Shown in pieces: positions 10,204 to 17,848 of a stretch of 36,808 bases of DNA (positions are counted from its first letter, which is position 1; every line of letters begins with the position of its first letter). Source of the stretch: Candidatus Nanopelagicales bacterium. Its GTDB lineage: Bacteria; Actinomycetota; Actinomycetes; S36-B12; UBA10799. The translations under genes and the position numbers were made by a program. Below the pieces are notes generated by a model. That model did not search any database. It was not told where the DNA came from and worked only from the letters and a program-made list of their open reading frames with translations. Location of the stretch: positions 1 to 36,808 of the forward strand of contig JAGNDY010000010.1 of NCBI GenBank assembly GCA_018003655.1, read 5' to 3'.

Positions 10204-10383
10204 TCAGAAGATGAATGAGAACGCCTTCTGAATAACGTTCCACAACAAGTCCTGGACATCTGGGCTCGATAGGAGCTTGACCAGCAGCCCACCGAATCCA
10301 GCCGCGGCAACGGTGCCCACGGCATACTCCGCCGTTGACATTCCCTGATCGTCGTGAACAACCCTCGCCAGTTGATTTGTCAT
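10204..10383 (-). CDS. DUF4244 pilin-like small protein (Flp-type)
   Basis: 59-residue protein, easily missed because of its length. It starts at an ATG with a perfect AAGGAGG 7 bases upstream (strongest ribosome site in the operon). The N-terminus ends HDDQG, then MSTAEYAVGTVAAAGFGGLL. Gly14 before Met15 with Glu19 at +5 fits prepilin-peptidase cleavage; the hydrophobic helix follows, and the C-terminus is aromatic (FSFIF). It matches the DUF4244 family found at this place in Tad loci (Rv3656c position). By size, strong translation signal and cleavage pattern it is the best candidate for the major subunit of the appendage. The gene is 192 bp after tadC and followed by a hairpin. Confidence 0.88.
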   Translation of the reverse strand: MTNQLARVVHDDQGMSTAEYAVGTVAAAGFGGLLVKLLSSPDVQDLLWNVIQKAFSFIF

Positions 10384-10575
10384 GCACTACCTCCTTGAAG
10401 TGGACGGCCAGGCCGCCCGTGAACCGCTCCGATCCCCCGCCGGAACAGGTGGGCCCTGACCCCACTCGGCGCCCCGATTGCTGCGCACATTCATCGTTGC
10501 GCCAACTGGAATACCGCCGCGGCACTGAGAATCGAACTGGGGATTGCACCACCGGGCAGTTGGGTTGTGGACGCG

Positions 10576-11337
10576 CTACCCAGTCATCTGGACGATCAGG
10601 CTGGCCACGAGCGGGACGATCCCCAGCAACATGAAGGCTGGTAGGAAGCACAGTCCCAACGGTCCGACTGCTTTGATCCCCGCACTGCGCGCAGCCGTCT
10701 CCAGCGTCGCCTTGCGAGCCGATCTCAGATCGTCGGCAACACGTACCAGCACGTCGGCAAGCGGTGCCCCGGATTGCGCCGAACGGACTACGGCCCGGGC
10801 GATGGGAGCGAGTGCTGTGTCCGCCGTCATCGAGGACCAGGTCTGGGTGGGGTCAGCACCCAGATCGATGTGCGTCACGCACTTGGCCAGGACGTCACTC
10901 GCTGGGCCATCCAGCGCCTGTGACACGGTTCGTGTCGCCGCACCCGCCGAGGCGCCCGACGACAAGCAAGCAGCCATCAGATCCGCAACCATCGGAGCGG
11001 CCGATTCCAATGCCTGTCGGCGCGCGCGAACCGATCGGGGTTCAACGCCCGCGAGCAATCGTGGACCCACGACCAAAATCGCGCCAGCCAACACGATTCC
11101 GGTCGGACCGCCCACGAGCATCCAACAACCGAATGCCGCCATCGCACACGCGGCAAAGATCAATCGCGGGTTGACGACATCGTGTGTGGCTGCGGTTGGC
11201 CGCGGATTCAGCGCTGTGCCCGCAGAAGCATTCCGTTGGGCCCGCACCACTTGTTCGAGGCGGCGAGTAGGCGGTGTCCGCCAGGTCCACAGGAGCAGCC
11301 AGGCGCCAGTCAGGCAGGCGACCAGCACCGCCGTCAC
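10576..11337 (-). CDS. tadC: TadC-like type II secretion F family membrane protein
   Basis: 253 residues from a GTG at 11337 that overlaps the tadB stop (GTGA). Hydrophobic segments lie near the start, around residues 65-95, and at the C-terminus (LCFLPAFMLLGIVPLVASLI). Between them is the cytoplasmic GspF-type helical domain, with the conserved pattern of Ala/Gly-rich helices and GADPTQTW. Together with TadB it should form the inner-membrane platform on which the TadA ATPase acts. An upstream in-frame extension exists but has no family character and would overlap tadB deeply. It corresponds to Rv3657c by position. Confidence 0.88.
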   Translation of the reverse strand: MTAVLVACLTGAWLLLWTWRTPPTRRLEQVVRAQRNASAGTALNPRPTAATHDVVNPRLIFAACAMAAFGCWMLVGGPTGIVLAGAILVVGPRLLAGVEPRSVRARRQALESAAPMVADLMAACLSSGASAGAATRTVSQALDGPASDVLAKCVTHIDLGADPTQTWSSMTADTALAPIARAVVRSAQSGAPLADVLVRVADDLRSARKATLETAARSAGIKAVGPLGLCFLPAFMLLGIVPLVASLIVQMTG

Positions 11338-12044
11338 AACAGCGCCTCGACCGACTGGGTGAGCCTGCTCGTCCAGAAGAGCCCGAGAGCCTCCAACACC
11401 AAACCCGCCGCCAGCATCGTCAGCCCCCACGGAGTGCCGAGCAGCCATTTCACTGGGGATGCCCCAAGGCTCGTGCCGAGCATCAGTCCGACCGCTGGCA
11501 AGCCGGCCAGAACCCGAGCGGTTGCTCGAGGACCCGCAAGCTGTGCCATCAGTTCGCGCCGCACCTCTTCGGCGTTGGTCTCAGCAGTCGCGAGCCGGTC
11601 GGCTGCGGCTGCCAACCCCGCGCCGGAACCCTCGGCGACCTGCCAGAGAGCGCTCAGCGAGCGAAGGATTGGCAATCGCTGTTCCCGCGCGTCACGCAGC
11701 AGAGCCTGCGGCAGGTCGCCGCCGAGGCGCACGACGGCAATAGCGTGCGGGCACACCACCACGGGCACAGATTCGACGCAGCGCTGCAGTGCCACCCCCA
11801 AGGGTTGTCCCGCCTTGAGCTCGGCGGCGAACCCCGACACCACCTCAAGGGCGGCTTGTCGTCTCTTGGTCGCATCGGATCGTCGTGAGATTCGGCCACG
11901 AATCCATCCCACCGCAGTCGGTATAGGTCGCGGTTGATGATCAACATCGGGTTCGGATCGTGCCAGTGATCGGCGGGGTTGCCACCAGAAGATGACGGCG
12001 GCCAGTCCCGCACAGAAGGCTCCGACAACTGCGGCGGTATTCAC
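11334..12044 (-). CDS. tadB: TadB-like type II secretion F family membrane protein
   Basis: 236 residues starting at a GTG that overlaps the tadA stop by 4 bp. A single N-terminal membrane helix is followed by a basic linker, the GspF-type cytoplasmic domain (VVRLGGDLPQALL, WQVAEGSGAGLAAAADRL) and two C-terminal helices ending in LGTPWGLTMLAAGLVLEALG. Shorter than proteobacterial TadB, as usual in actinobacteria. It acts as an inner-membrane platform protein of the Tad machine with TadC. Position and overlaps on both sides show that it is part of the same transcript. Confidence 0.88.
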   Translation of the reverse strand: MNTAAVVGAFCAGLAAVIFWWQPRRSLARSEPDVDHQPRPIPTAVGWIRGRISRRSDATKRRQAALEVVSGFAAELKAGQPLGVALQRCVESVPVVVCPHAIAVVRLGGDLPQALLRDAREQRLPILRSLSALWQVAEGSGAGLAAAADRLATAETNAEEVRRELMAQLAGPRATARVLAGLPAVGLMLGTSLGASPVKWLLGTPWGLTMLAAGLVLEALGLFWTSRLTQSVEALL

Positions 12045-13213
12045 GGAGACTGGTGTTCGAGTCCGAGCCGCGTCGCCAATCGCTGTGCTGCCGGGCCGTG
12101 CCTGACCTCGGCGCCACTGAATGACACGGCCTCCTCAGCGACAACCAAGCCATCATCTCGGCGGCGCATGGTGTGGATGCCAGCGACGGTGCGTCGGCCA
12201 CCACGGTCGCGGTCGATATGGACGACCGCATCGACGCCGGCGGCGACCTGCGAGTGCAGTGCATCTCGGCCGAGTCCGGCAGCCAGCGCAAGTGCCTCCA
12301 ACCGAGCGGGGACATCGGCAGCCGAGTTCGCGTGAACGGTTCCGCAGCCACCCTCGTGTCCGGTATTCAAGGCCGCGAGCAGATCAACCACCTCAGCGCC
12401 GCGAACCTCACCGACGACCAGGCGATCAGGCCGCATGCGCAGCGCCTGCCGGACGAGGTCTCGCAGGCTGACGTGGCCCTGCCCCTCGACGTTGGGCGGC
12501 CGCACCTCCAGCCGTACGACGTGGGGGTGATCCGGGTCGAGTTCGCCAGAATCCTCCACGATGAGCATCCGCTCCCGGTCGTCGCAGATCGACAACAAGG
12601 CCGACAACAGCGTTGTCTTCCCCGACCCGGTTCCGCCGCTGATAAGGAAGGCTGCACGGGCCGCAACCAGGGCAGCGAGCCAGCGAGAACCACCTGGCGG
12701 CAAAGTCCCCAGGTCGATGAGGTCGGTCAGCGTGAAGACCCGGCGGCGTGGGACCCGCAGCGAGATGCAGGTTCCGCGGGTGGCGATTGGCGGCAGGATG
12801 GCGTGCAGGCGCGAACCATCTGGCATCCGGGCATCGACGTAGGGGGTCGCCTCGTCCAAGCGTCGGCCGGCGGCGGCGGCGAGCCGTTGGGCCAGCCGCC
12901 GAACCGCAGGCTCGTCTCGAAATGTGACCGGTTCCAGCGTGGGGCCCGAACCTCGGTCCACCCACACCGAGTCCGGCCCGTTGACCAGCACATCGGTGAC
13001 CCCAGATTCGCGGAGCAATGGCTCCAGCGGGCCTGCACCGGCGAGTTCGGAGCGTAGGGCGACGACCATTTCCAGTACCGCCGCATCACCAAGAATCACT
13101 CCCTCGGATCGCAGTGCGGCCGCGACTCGTGATGGGGTAGGGGCCGAATTCTCGCGGGCTAGTCGGTCCCGGATTCGATCGACCATTCCCTCGGAAACAA
13201 ACGTCGCGCTCAT
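12041..13213 (-). CDS. tadA: TadA/CpaF-type secretion ATPase
   Basis: 390-residue hexameric ATPase that powers assembly of the Tad appendage. Motifs in order: Walker A GGTGSGKT (193-200), Asp box EDSGEL (220-225), Walker [10 protein letters not shown] (264-272) and His box GTVHANS (291-297). All catalytic residues appear present. The N-terminal domain (1-140) has the family features GPLEPLL and [14 protein letters not shown]. The ATG at 13213 overlaps the ssd stop by 4 bp and the gene ends inside the tadB start. It is cytosolic, docked on TadB/TadC. No prepilin peptidase or outer-layer secretin is in the window; the peptidase must be encoded elsewhere. Confidence 0.95.
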   Translation of the reverse strand: MSATFVSEGMVDRIRDRLARENSAPTPSRVAAALRSEGVILGDAAVLEMVVALRSELAGAGPLEPLLRESGVTDVLVNGPDSVWVDRGSGPTLEPVTFRDEPAVRRLAQRLAAAAGRRLDEATPYVDARMPDGSRLHAILPPIATRGTCISLRVPRRRVFTLTDLIDLGTLPPGGSRWLAALVAARAAFLISGGTGSGKTTLLSALLSICDDRERMLIVEDSGELDPDHPHVVRLEVRPPNVEGQGHVSLRDLVRQALRMRPDRLVVGEVRGAEVVDLLAALNTGHEGGCGTVHANSAADVPARLEALALAAGLGRDALHSQVAAGVDAVVHIDRDRGGRRTVAGIHTMRRRDDGLVVAEEAVSFSGAEVRHGPAAQRLATRLGLEHQSP

Positions 13214-14346
13214 GGGCTGGCTCCCGCGATCAGTCCGAGTTGGTCCAGGATGACTCGACTCGTCCGGTGCAACGAACTACGTCGCCGAGTTCCGGGTGCC
13301 GAACCCGACTCCAGTTCGCGTGCCACGGCCGAATCTCGGTCCAGGTTCGCCAGCAGTGGCAGGCCCAGCAATCTGGCGATGTCTGCTGGATCGATTCCGC
13401 TCGGCGCCGGACCGCGGGTCACCAGTTGGACCGACGCCCCTTCCAACGACGGTCCGGCGAGGATCCGCCCGGCGGCGGCGACCGACGTGACATCGCGCGG
13501 GACCACCATCAGTACCCAGCTGGCGCGGGCGAGCGCCTCGCCGGCGAAATCCCCGAGGCCACGAGGAAGGTCAACGATGACGAGATCGCTGACCTTCCTC
13601 AGCGCATCGACCGATGCGGCGACCGCGCCGGGCCACAGTGGTTCGCATCGGCCTGGTCCCCACGTGAGGACGCGGGTACCTGCAACCTCGGGCAGTCCGG
13701 AATCCAGGACAGCTGCCGGGATTCGGCCTTGTGCCTGCTCGAGATCCCGCCAGTGCAGTCCCGCGAGTTCTTCCCCACCAAGCACCACATCTATTCCGGC
13801 GCCGAGGGAATCGAGGTCAACGACCCGCGAGCGTAGGCCGATCGACGCGGCCGTAACGGCCAACGCGGCCACCAGACTCGAAGCCCCTGACCCGCCGCGG
13901 GATCCGACCACCGCAATAACTGGTGCATGACGAACCTCTGCGTCGAACAGTTCGGCGAAGCGGTCGATCAACCAGCCTTCAGCCTCCGGCAGGCAGGCGA
14001 CGTGCTCGACTCCCAGTTCGACCCCGCGCTGCCACAAACTCGGCACTGCTGAAGTACGGGTCGCCAGTACCACCGACGGTCGACGAGGAACATGCGCGCG
14101 TTGAATCTGCTCGGCCATATCCGCCCCCACCACGACCAGGGGTGAACTCGACCAACGGCTGCGGACCGCCGCCAGCGACATCGCAATATCAGGCCGAATC
14201 TGCGCGGCGGCGGATAGTCGCAGGAGGTCATCGAGCAGTTCAACATCGTCAGTCGCCAACAGCGGGGCAGCACCCTCGCCATTGCGCGTGCTTCTCGTCG
14301 ATGTGCCGCCGATGACTTCACTGGCAGTCGCACCTCTTGTGACCAT
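13210..14346 (-). CDS. ssd: Septum-site-determining Ssd / CpaE-like ParA-family protein
   Basis: 378 residues. The first 130 or so form a receiver-like domain with no obvious phosphorylation pocket. The second part is a MinD/ParA-like P-loop domain, with VVGSRGGSGASS as deviant Walker A (the signature Lys is Arg and the P-loop Lys is Ala), VVDLDSLGAG and LVIVDLPRGLGD. Such altered P-loops are seen in Ssd (Rv3660c) and CpaE-type proteins, which position Tad machines or influence septum placement. It is the first gene of the tad operon; ATG at 14346, overlapping tadA by 4 bp. ATP hydrolysis looks doubtful from the motif. The upstream 344 bp divergent region should hold the operon promoter. Confidence 0.87.
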   Translation of the reverse strand: MVTRGATASEVIGGTSTRSTRNGEGAAPLLATDDVELLDDLLRLSAAAQIRPDIAMSLAAVRSRWSSSPLVVVGADMAEQIQRAHVPRRPSVVLATRTSAVPSLWQRGVELGVEHVACLPEAEGWLIDRFAELFDAEVRHAPVIAVVGSRGGSGASSLVAALAVTAASIGLRSRVVDLDSLGAGIDVVLGGEELAGLHWRDLEQAQGRIPAAVLDSGLPEVAGTRVLTWGPGRCEPLWPGAVAASVDALRKVSDLVIVDLPRGLGDFAGEALARASWVLMVVPRDVTSVAAAGRILAGPSLEGASVQLVTRGPAPSGIDPADIARLLGLPLLANLDRDSAVARELESGSAPGTRRRSSLHRTSRVILDQLGLIAGASP

Positions 14347-14690
14347 GCAGTGAGCCTGCCCAAGCTGGGAGCCAGGAGCGCGCGAACAACCGTCAACTGT
14401 GGGAAAGCCGGACGCATCAATGGAATGTGGACAACTGCTGTGCGAAGTCGCGGTTCTGGCCCCGCATGGGGAAGACCCCCGCGGGGGATGCGGGGGTCTT
14501 CAGGCCAACGCGGGGGATGCGTTGACGCGGTCGCAGTCACGACCGGGTGGTAGCAGTATGCACACATTCGCACACGCTGTGCAATGAGACGGCGCTGCCA
14601 AAACTGGCCAAGCCGCGCCAACGAGAAAGACGTTTGCGAGTCGCGGCACAAGGATTGGCGCCGAGTTGCGCACGTACCTACGATGGCGGC
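14347..14690. promoter_or_regulatory. 344-bp divergent intergenic region between ssd and the HAD gene
   Basis: No convincing gene. It holds a perfect 12-bp hairpin (14471-14482 with 14490-14501, 7-base loop), a 13-base sequence repeated exactly (14480-14492 and 14509-14521, the first overlapping the hairpin) and one perfect actinobacterial DnaA-box match TGTGGACAA (14426-14434). Promoters for both the tad operon and the HAD gene should lie here, but no clear -10/-35 pair was found. Confidence 0.6.
14471..14501. repeat. Perfect 12-bp inverted repeat upstream of ssd
   Basis: GAAGACCCCCGC and GCGGGGGTCTTC flank GGGGGAT. There is no T-run on either side, so it is a leader hairpin of the ssd-tad transcript or a protein-binding dyad rather than a simple terminator. 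Confidence 0.8.
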
Positions 14691-15479
14691 ATGGCTAAGT
14701 CGGCGGCGTTCTTTGACCTGGACAAGACCCTGCTGGCCAAATCAAGCACCTTGGCCTACGCAAAGCCCCTCTTTGACAGCGGCCTGCTGGCGCGCGCGGA
14801 TGTGCTCAGGAGCGCCTACGGCCAGTTCGTCTACTTACTGGCAGGCGCGAACGCATCACAAATGGATCAGGCCCGCGCGTACATGTCTGACCTGGTCGCA
14901 GGTTGGGACGTGTCCCTGGTCAGCAGCATCGTCAACGATGCGCTGGGCACGGTCATCGAACCGATCATCTACGCCGAAGCCCTGACGCTCTTCGACGAGC
15001 ACCATGCGGCGGGCCGGGACGTCGTGGTCATCTCATCCTCGGGCACCGAGGTCATTGAGCCGATCTGCGAACTACTTGGCGCAGACATAGCGATCGGCAC
15101 CCAGGTGGCGATCGAAGACGGCAAGTACACCGGCGAGATCCTCTTCTATGCCTACGGCGACGCGAAGGCCGATGCGATGCGGGCGCTCGCGGAGGACAAG
15201 GGCTACGACCTCGCGGATTGCTACGCGTATTCCGACTCGATCACCGACCTGCCGATGCTCGAGGCGGTCGGTCATCCCTTCGCGACCAATCCCGACAAGG
15301 AACTGCGCCAAATCGCTTCCGAACGGGTGTGGCCGGTCCTCGACTTCCGCAAGCCAGTCGCGATGAAGGAGAAGGGTCAGCAGGCTCGTGCCCGCGCCGC
15401 GGCAGGTGCCGCGAGCGCCGCCGGCGCTGCTGCGCTCGGAATGGCCTGGTACGCCCGCCAGCGACTCCGTCGTCACTAA
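14691..15479 (+). CDS. HAD-IB family phosphatase (SerB1-like)
   Basis: 262-residue HAD hydrolase. Motif I is FFDLDKTLL (nucleophile Asp9, Asp11), motif II VISSSGTE, and motif IV YSDSITDLPML. This is the HAD-IB group annotated as phosphoserine phosphatase SerB1 in mycobacteria (Rv3661, next to ssd there too); the real substrate could instead be a phospholipid or other phosphate ester. After the catalytic domain comes an Ala/Gly-rich stretch and GMAWYARQRLRRH, a weak hydrophobic-plus-basic C-terminus that may touch the membrane. The start ATG at 14691 directly precedes motif I; an in-frame extension further upstream has no similarity. It stands alone, divergent from ssd, and is followed by a hairpin terminator. 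Confidence 0.9.
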   Translation: MAKSAAFFDLDKTLLAKSSTLAYAKPLFDSGLLARADVLRSAYGQFVYLLAGANASQMDQARAYMSDLVAGWDVSLVSSIVNDALGTVIEPIIYAEALTLFDEHHAAGRDVVVISSSGTEVIEPICELLGADIAIGTQVAIEDGKYTGEILFYAYGDAKADAMRALAEDKGYDLADCYAYSDSITDLPMLEAVGHPFATNPDKELRQIASERVWPVLDFRKPVAMKEKGQQARARAAAGAASAAGAAALGMAWYARQRLRRH

Positions 15480-15504
15480 CACCCCCGACGAGCCGGAACA
15501 TGCC

Positions 15505-15533
15505 AGGAGCCCCCGCCAAAGACGGGGGCTCCT
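15505..15533 (+). terminator. Hairpin terminator after the HAD gene
   Basis: AGGAGCCCCCG (15505-15515) pairs perfectly with CGGGGGCTCCT (15523-15533) around a 7-base loop, 26 bases after the stop. No U-run follows, as is frequent in high-GC actinobacteria. Confidence 0.72.
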
Positions 15534-15767
15534 CGTCACGCCGAACCAGGTGAACAAGCGTGCGTACACGTGGTCTCGAAGGACCATCACCCTTATCGAG
15601 GGTCAGGCGCCGCGTGGGTGCCCGATCCGGCGTTTGCAACCCTGGGGGCCGCTACGAGTTATTTCTACTCCCGCAGAGTCGCCAATGGAATGTCCAATGG
15701 GCAGGTTTCACCCGACACGCAATGGCTCGGGGAAAAACTCCGGCGTGTCTGGAAGTCAACGCGCGGT
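15534..15767. other. Intergenic region with no recognised gene
   Basis: 234 bp between the HAD terminator and the 3' end of the Fic-like gene, which run convergently. The base composition is somewhat less GC-rich around 15655-15740. A plus-strand open frame crosses it but has no ribosome site and runs into the opposite gene; it is not called. No strong dyad was seen. Confidence 0.4.
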
Positions 15768-16571
15768 TCAGGCCAACTGACCCAAGCGGTCGCTACTCAA
15801 CCGCGCCCCGACCGAGACAGATTCAGCACAGAAGCGGATCCACCGCGCTACGCCGTCGGGTGTCCCGCTGATGTACGAGCGCACCGCGTCGACATACGCC
15901 GGTCGGCCGATTGAGTAGACCGCGGCATCGGTCATGACCAGCAGATCAGGATCGAGGCCTCGATGGGCCAGCACCAGTCGCATCGCCGCCCGGGCGATCG
16001 GTCCACTGCCCCAACCGAACGGCCGAAGGGCAAGCAGTTCACCGTGAATGATCGCTGCCTCGACCACGGCGGGCGCAGCAGTCGAACCTGTCGCCATGTC
16101 GGTCAACGCGGTCAGCCTGACCTGCATCGTCGGCACATCTGGCAGTGCCTTGACGCGGAGCGGATCGTCAGCCTGGTCGTCACGCCTGGGACGGCCGAGT
16201 TCGGCCTCAGCCACAACGTCCCTGGCCACAAGGCTGTGCATCCGTGCGAGTGCTTGCGAGGGTGCGGTCGCCCAGATTCCCCCAAGTTCGCGCAGGGCCT
16301 CTTCCAGCCTCCACACACCGGCAGCAGCGTGGCCGATCGGCGAGTCATCAAACGCGTCGCCGGTGGCCCAGGCCGAAAGCGCGATGTCGATGCCGTCGAT
16401 CGCTGCCGACGCCCGAGCGTTCTGCAAGGAGCAATCGGCGGCCAGCGCCTGCCCTTTGGTCTGCAGGCTGCGATCCCACAATAGGGAGTCGACTCGCTGG
16501 CGAGCGTTGTCGGCTGCTTGCTGAACGCCGGTCAGATCAACGAGGGGTGCGAGCAAGTCCGTTGGGGGCAC
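15768..16571 (-). CDS. Degenerate Fic-fold protein (probable pseudoenzyme)
   Basis: 267 residues from a GTG at 16571; GGGGAG lies about 11 bases before it, and the start follows the deacetylase stop by 16 bases. The middle helix reads EAAIIHGELLALRPFGWGSG, then PIAR. It aligns with the Fic core HPFxxGNGRxxR, but the catalytic His is Arg183, Asn is Ser and the GNGR arginine is Pro. Near the N-terminus ASAAIDG (55-60) resembles the Fic inhibitory helix motif SxxxEG with Asp for Glu. AMP-transfer activity is therefore unlikely. In databases similar actinobacterial proteins have been named oxidoreductase without basis. Function unknown; its link to the deacetylase gene suggests a cell-envelope or regulatory role. 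Confidence 0.75.
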   Translation of the reverse strand: MPPTDLLAPLVDLTGVQQAADNARQRVDSLLWDRSLQTKGQALAADCSLQNARASAAIDGIDIALSAWATGDAFDDSPIGHAAAGVWRLEEALRELGGIWATAPSQALARMHSLVARDVVAEAELGRPRRDDQADDPLRVKALPDVPTMQVRLTALTDMATGSTAAPAVVEAAIIHGELLALRPFGWGSGPIARAAMRLVLAHRGLDPDLLVMTDAAVYSIGRPAYVDAVRSYISGTPDGVARWIRFCAESVSVGARLSSDRLGQLA

Positions 16572-16587
16572 GGACAGTGATTCTCCC

Positions 16588-17784
16588 CTACTGCGCTTGG
16601 GCGGGAAGCTGCTGGAGCGCCTTGAGCACTGCTGGGTCCTGCGCGTCCATCCAGCGGGCGAGGTCAATTGTGGAGATGAACTTGACGTCCGGGTGGTCGC
16701 GATGGGTGTCCTGGACGAACCGCGTCAACGCGTTCTTGTACGCGCCACACACCCACTCGTTCATGTGGTTACCGAGAATCAGCGGTGCGCGGTTACCGGC
16801 CTCGACGTCATCCAACGCCTTGCGATACGCCTGGTAGGTGTCTTCCTCGATGGACTTGCACTTGGCTTCCGGAGCCGTGGTCTTGCCAGCGTTCTGGTTG
16901 AACAGGAAGTTGTAATCCATCGACAAGGTCGGGTAAGTGAGGTTGGGGACCTTGATGGCCTGCAACGGAATGTCCCACAGGCCCTTGGTCTTGGTCGGCC
17001 ACTCGAGCTTGCCGGGGTTGGACGTGTCGTACTCGTATCCAGCCCGCTTGAACGCCTTGTACATCGCCGGGCGGTTACCCTCCAAGCACGGCGTCCGGCC
17101 GCCCTTGACCACGCTGGAGCTGAACGGCAGCGGCCCCGCGTCGGCGGCCTGCGGGTTGTAGGCCCGCCAATTGTCCATGATCTTGTTGAACTGGTTGATC
17201 TCCGACGTCCAATCGGCTGTCGACCAGGAGCCAACCCCACCGGCACCGCAGAAGTGCCCGTTGTAGTGGGTGCCGATCTCGTTTCCGGCGAGGTAGGCCT
17301 CGCCGAGCTTGTCGATGCGGGTGCCAATGATCGCTGGGTCGCCGAAGCCGATCGCGGAGGTGCCGCGGGTGTGGCCGGGAGGGTCGTAGTTGAGCTTCAT
17401 TTTGTTGTCCGGCAGCAGATACACCCCGGAAACGAAGAAGGAGAAGCGGCCGTCGACCTGCTTGGCCAAGTCCATGTAGTGGGTCATCAGGCCGTCTTTG
17501 CTCTCGACACCACCATCAAAGGAGACGACCACGAACTGGGTCGGTTTCTGACCCGCAACAGCATTCGGTAAGTCGATCGCGGGTTGCGGTTCCGGCGGGT
17601 TTGTCACCCCAGAGGTGTTGACGCCCGGTTCATTCGAGTTGGAGGGATCCACCAAAATGGCGCCAGACTCCGCGTTGCCGTTTTGGTTGGCACTCGTGCT
17701 TGAGCCACCGGGGAGGAACACGATGATGAGGACGACAGCGGCCACCGCAACACCCAGCAGCAGCCAGACTGGCCTTCTCGTCAT
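16588..17784 (-). CDS. Membrane-anchored polysaccharide deacetylase-like (NodB-fold) protein
   Basis: 398 residues with an N-terminal signal anchor (about 6-25), a Ser/Asn/Pro-rich linker (26-80) and an exported NodB-type domain. Motif 1 reads VVSFDGG: Asp90 (base) is present but the metal-binding second Asp of the usual FDDG is Gly91. Motif 2 is GTHYNGH with His173 and His177. Extra cysteines (179, 234, 318, 344 region) may form disulfides. Family members remove acetyl groups from envelope glycans; the missing metal ligand makes activity uncertain, although similar SFDG/SWDG forms appear to be common in actinobacterial relatives. ATG at 17784 with GAGGAGA before it. Divergent from acs across 64 bp, followed by the Fic-like gene. 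Confidence 0.83.
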   Translation of the reverse strand: MTRRPVWLLLGVAVAAVVLIIVFLPGGSSTSANQNGNAESGAILVDPSNSNEPGVNTSGVTNPPEPQPAIDLPNAVAGQKPTQFVVVSFDGGVESKDGLMTHYMDLAKQVDGRFSFFVSGVYLLPDNKMKLNYDPPGHTRGTSAIGFGDPAIIGTRIDKLGEAYLAGNEIGTHYNGHFCGAGGVGSWSTADWTSEINQFNKIMDNWRAYNPQAADAGPLPFSSSVVKGGRTPCLEGNRPAMYKAFKRAGYEYDTSNPGKLEWPTKTKGLWDIPLQAIKVPNLTYPTLSMDYNFLFNQNAGKTTAPEAKCKSIEEDTYQAYRKALDDVEAGNRAPLILGNHMNEWVCGAYKNALTRFVQDTHRDHPDVKFISTIDLARWMDAQDPAVLKALQQLPAQAQ

Positions 17785-17848
17785 GTGATCTCCTCTAGGC
17801 CGTGATGGGCCGTCTGACTAAGTGTGCACTTTCGGATACGGTTTCTTG

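Noticed and set aside
14426-14434. Replication origin
   Set aside because: A single DnaA box without AT-rich region, dnaA, dnaN or further boxes.
15570-15914. 114-codon plus-strand frame across the region after the HAD gene
   Set aside because: No ribosome site, no recognisable family, and its second half lies antisense to the Fic-like gene.
17812-17825. AAGTG-TG-CACTT dyad between the deacetylase and acs as a Crp site
   Set aside because: Spacing differs from the GTG-N8-CAC pattern expected for the mycobacterial-type Crp.
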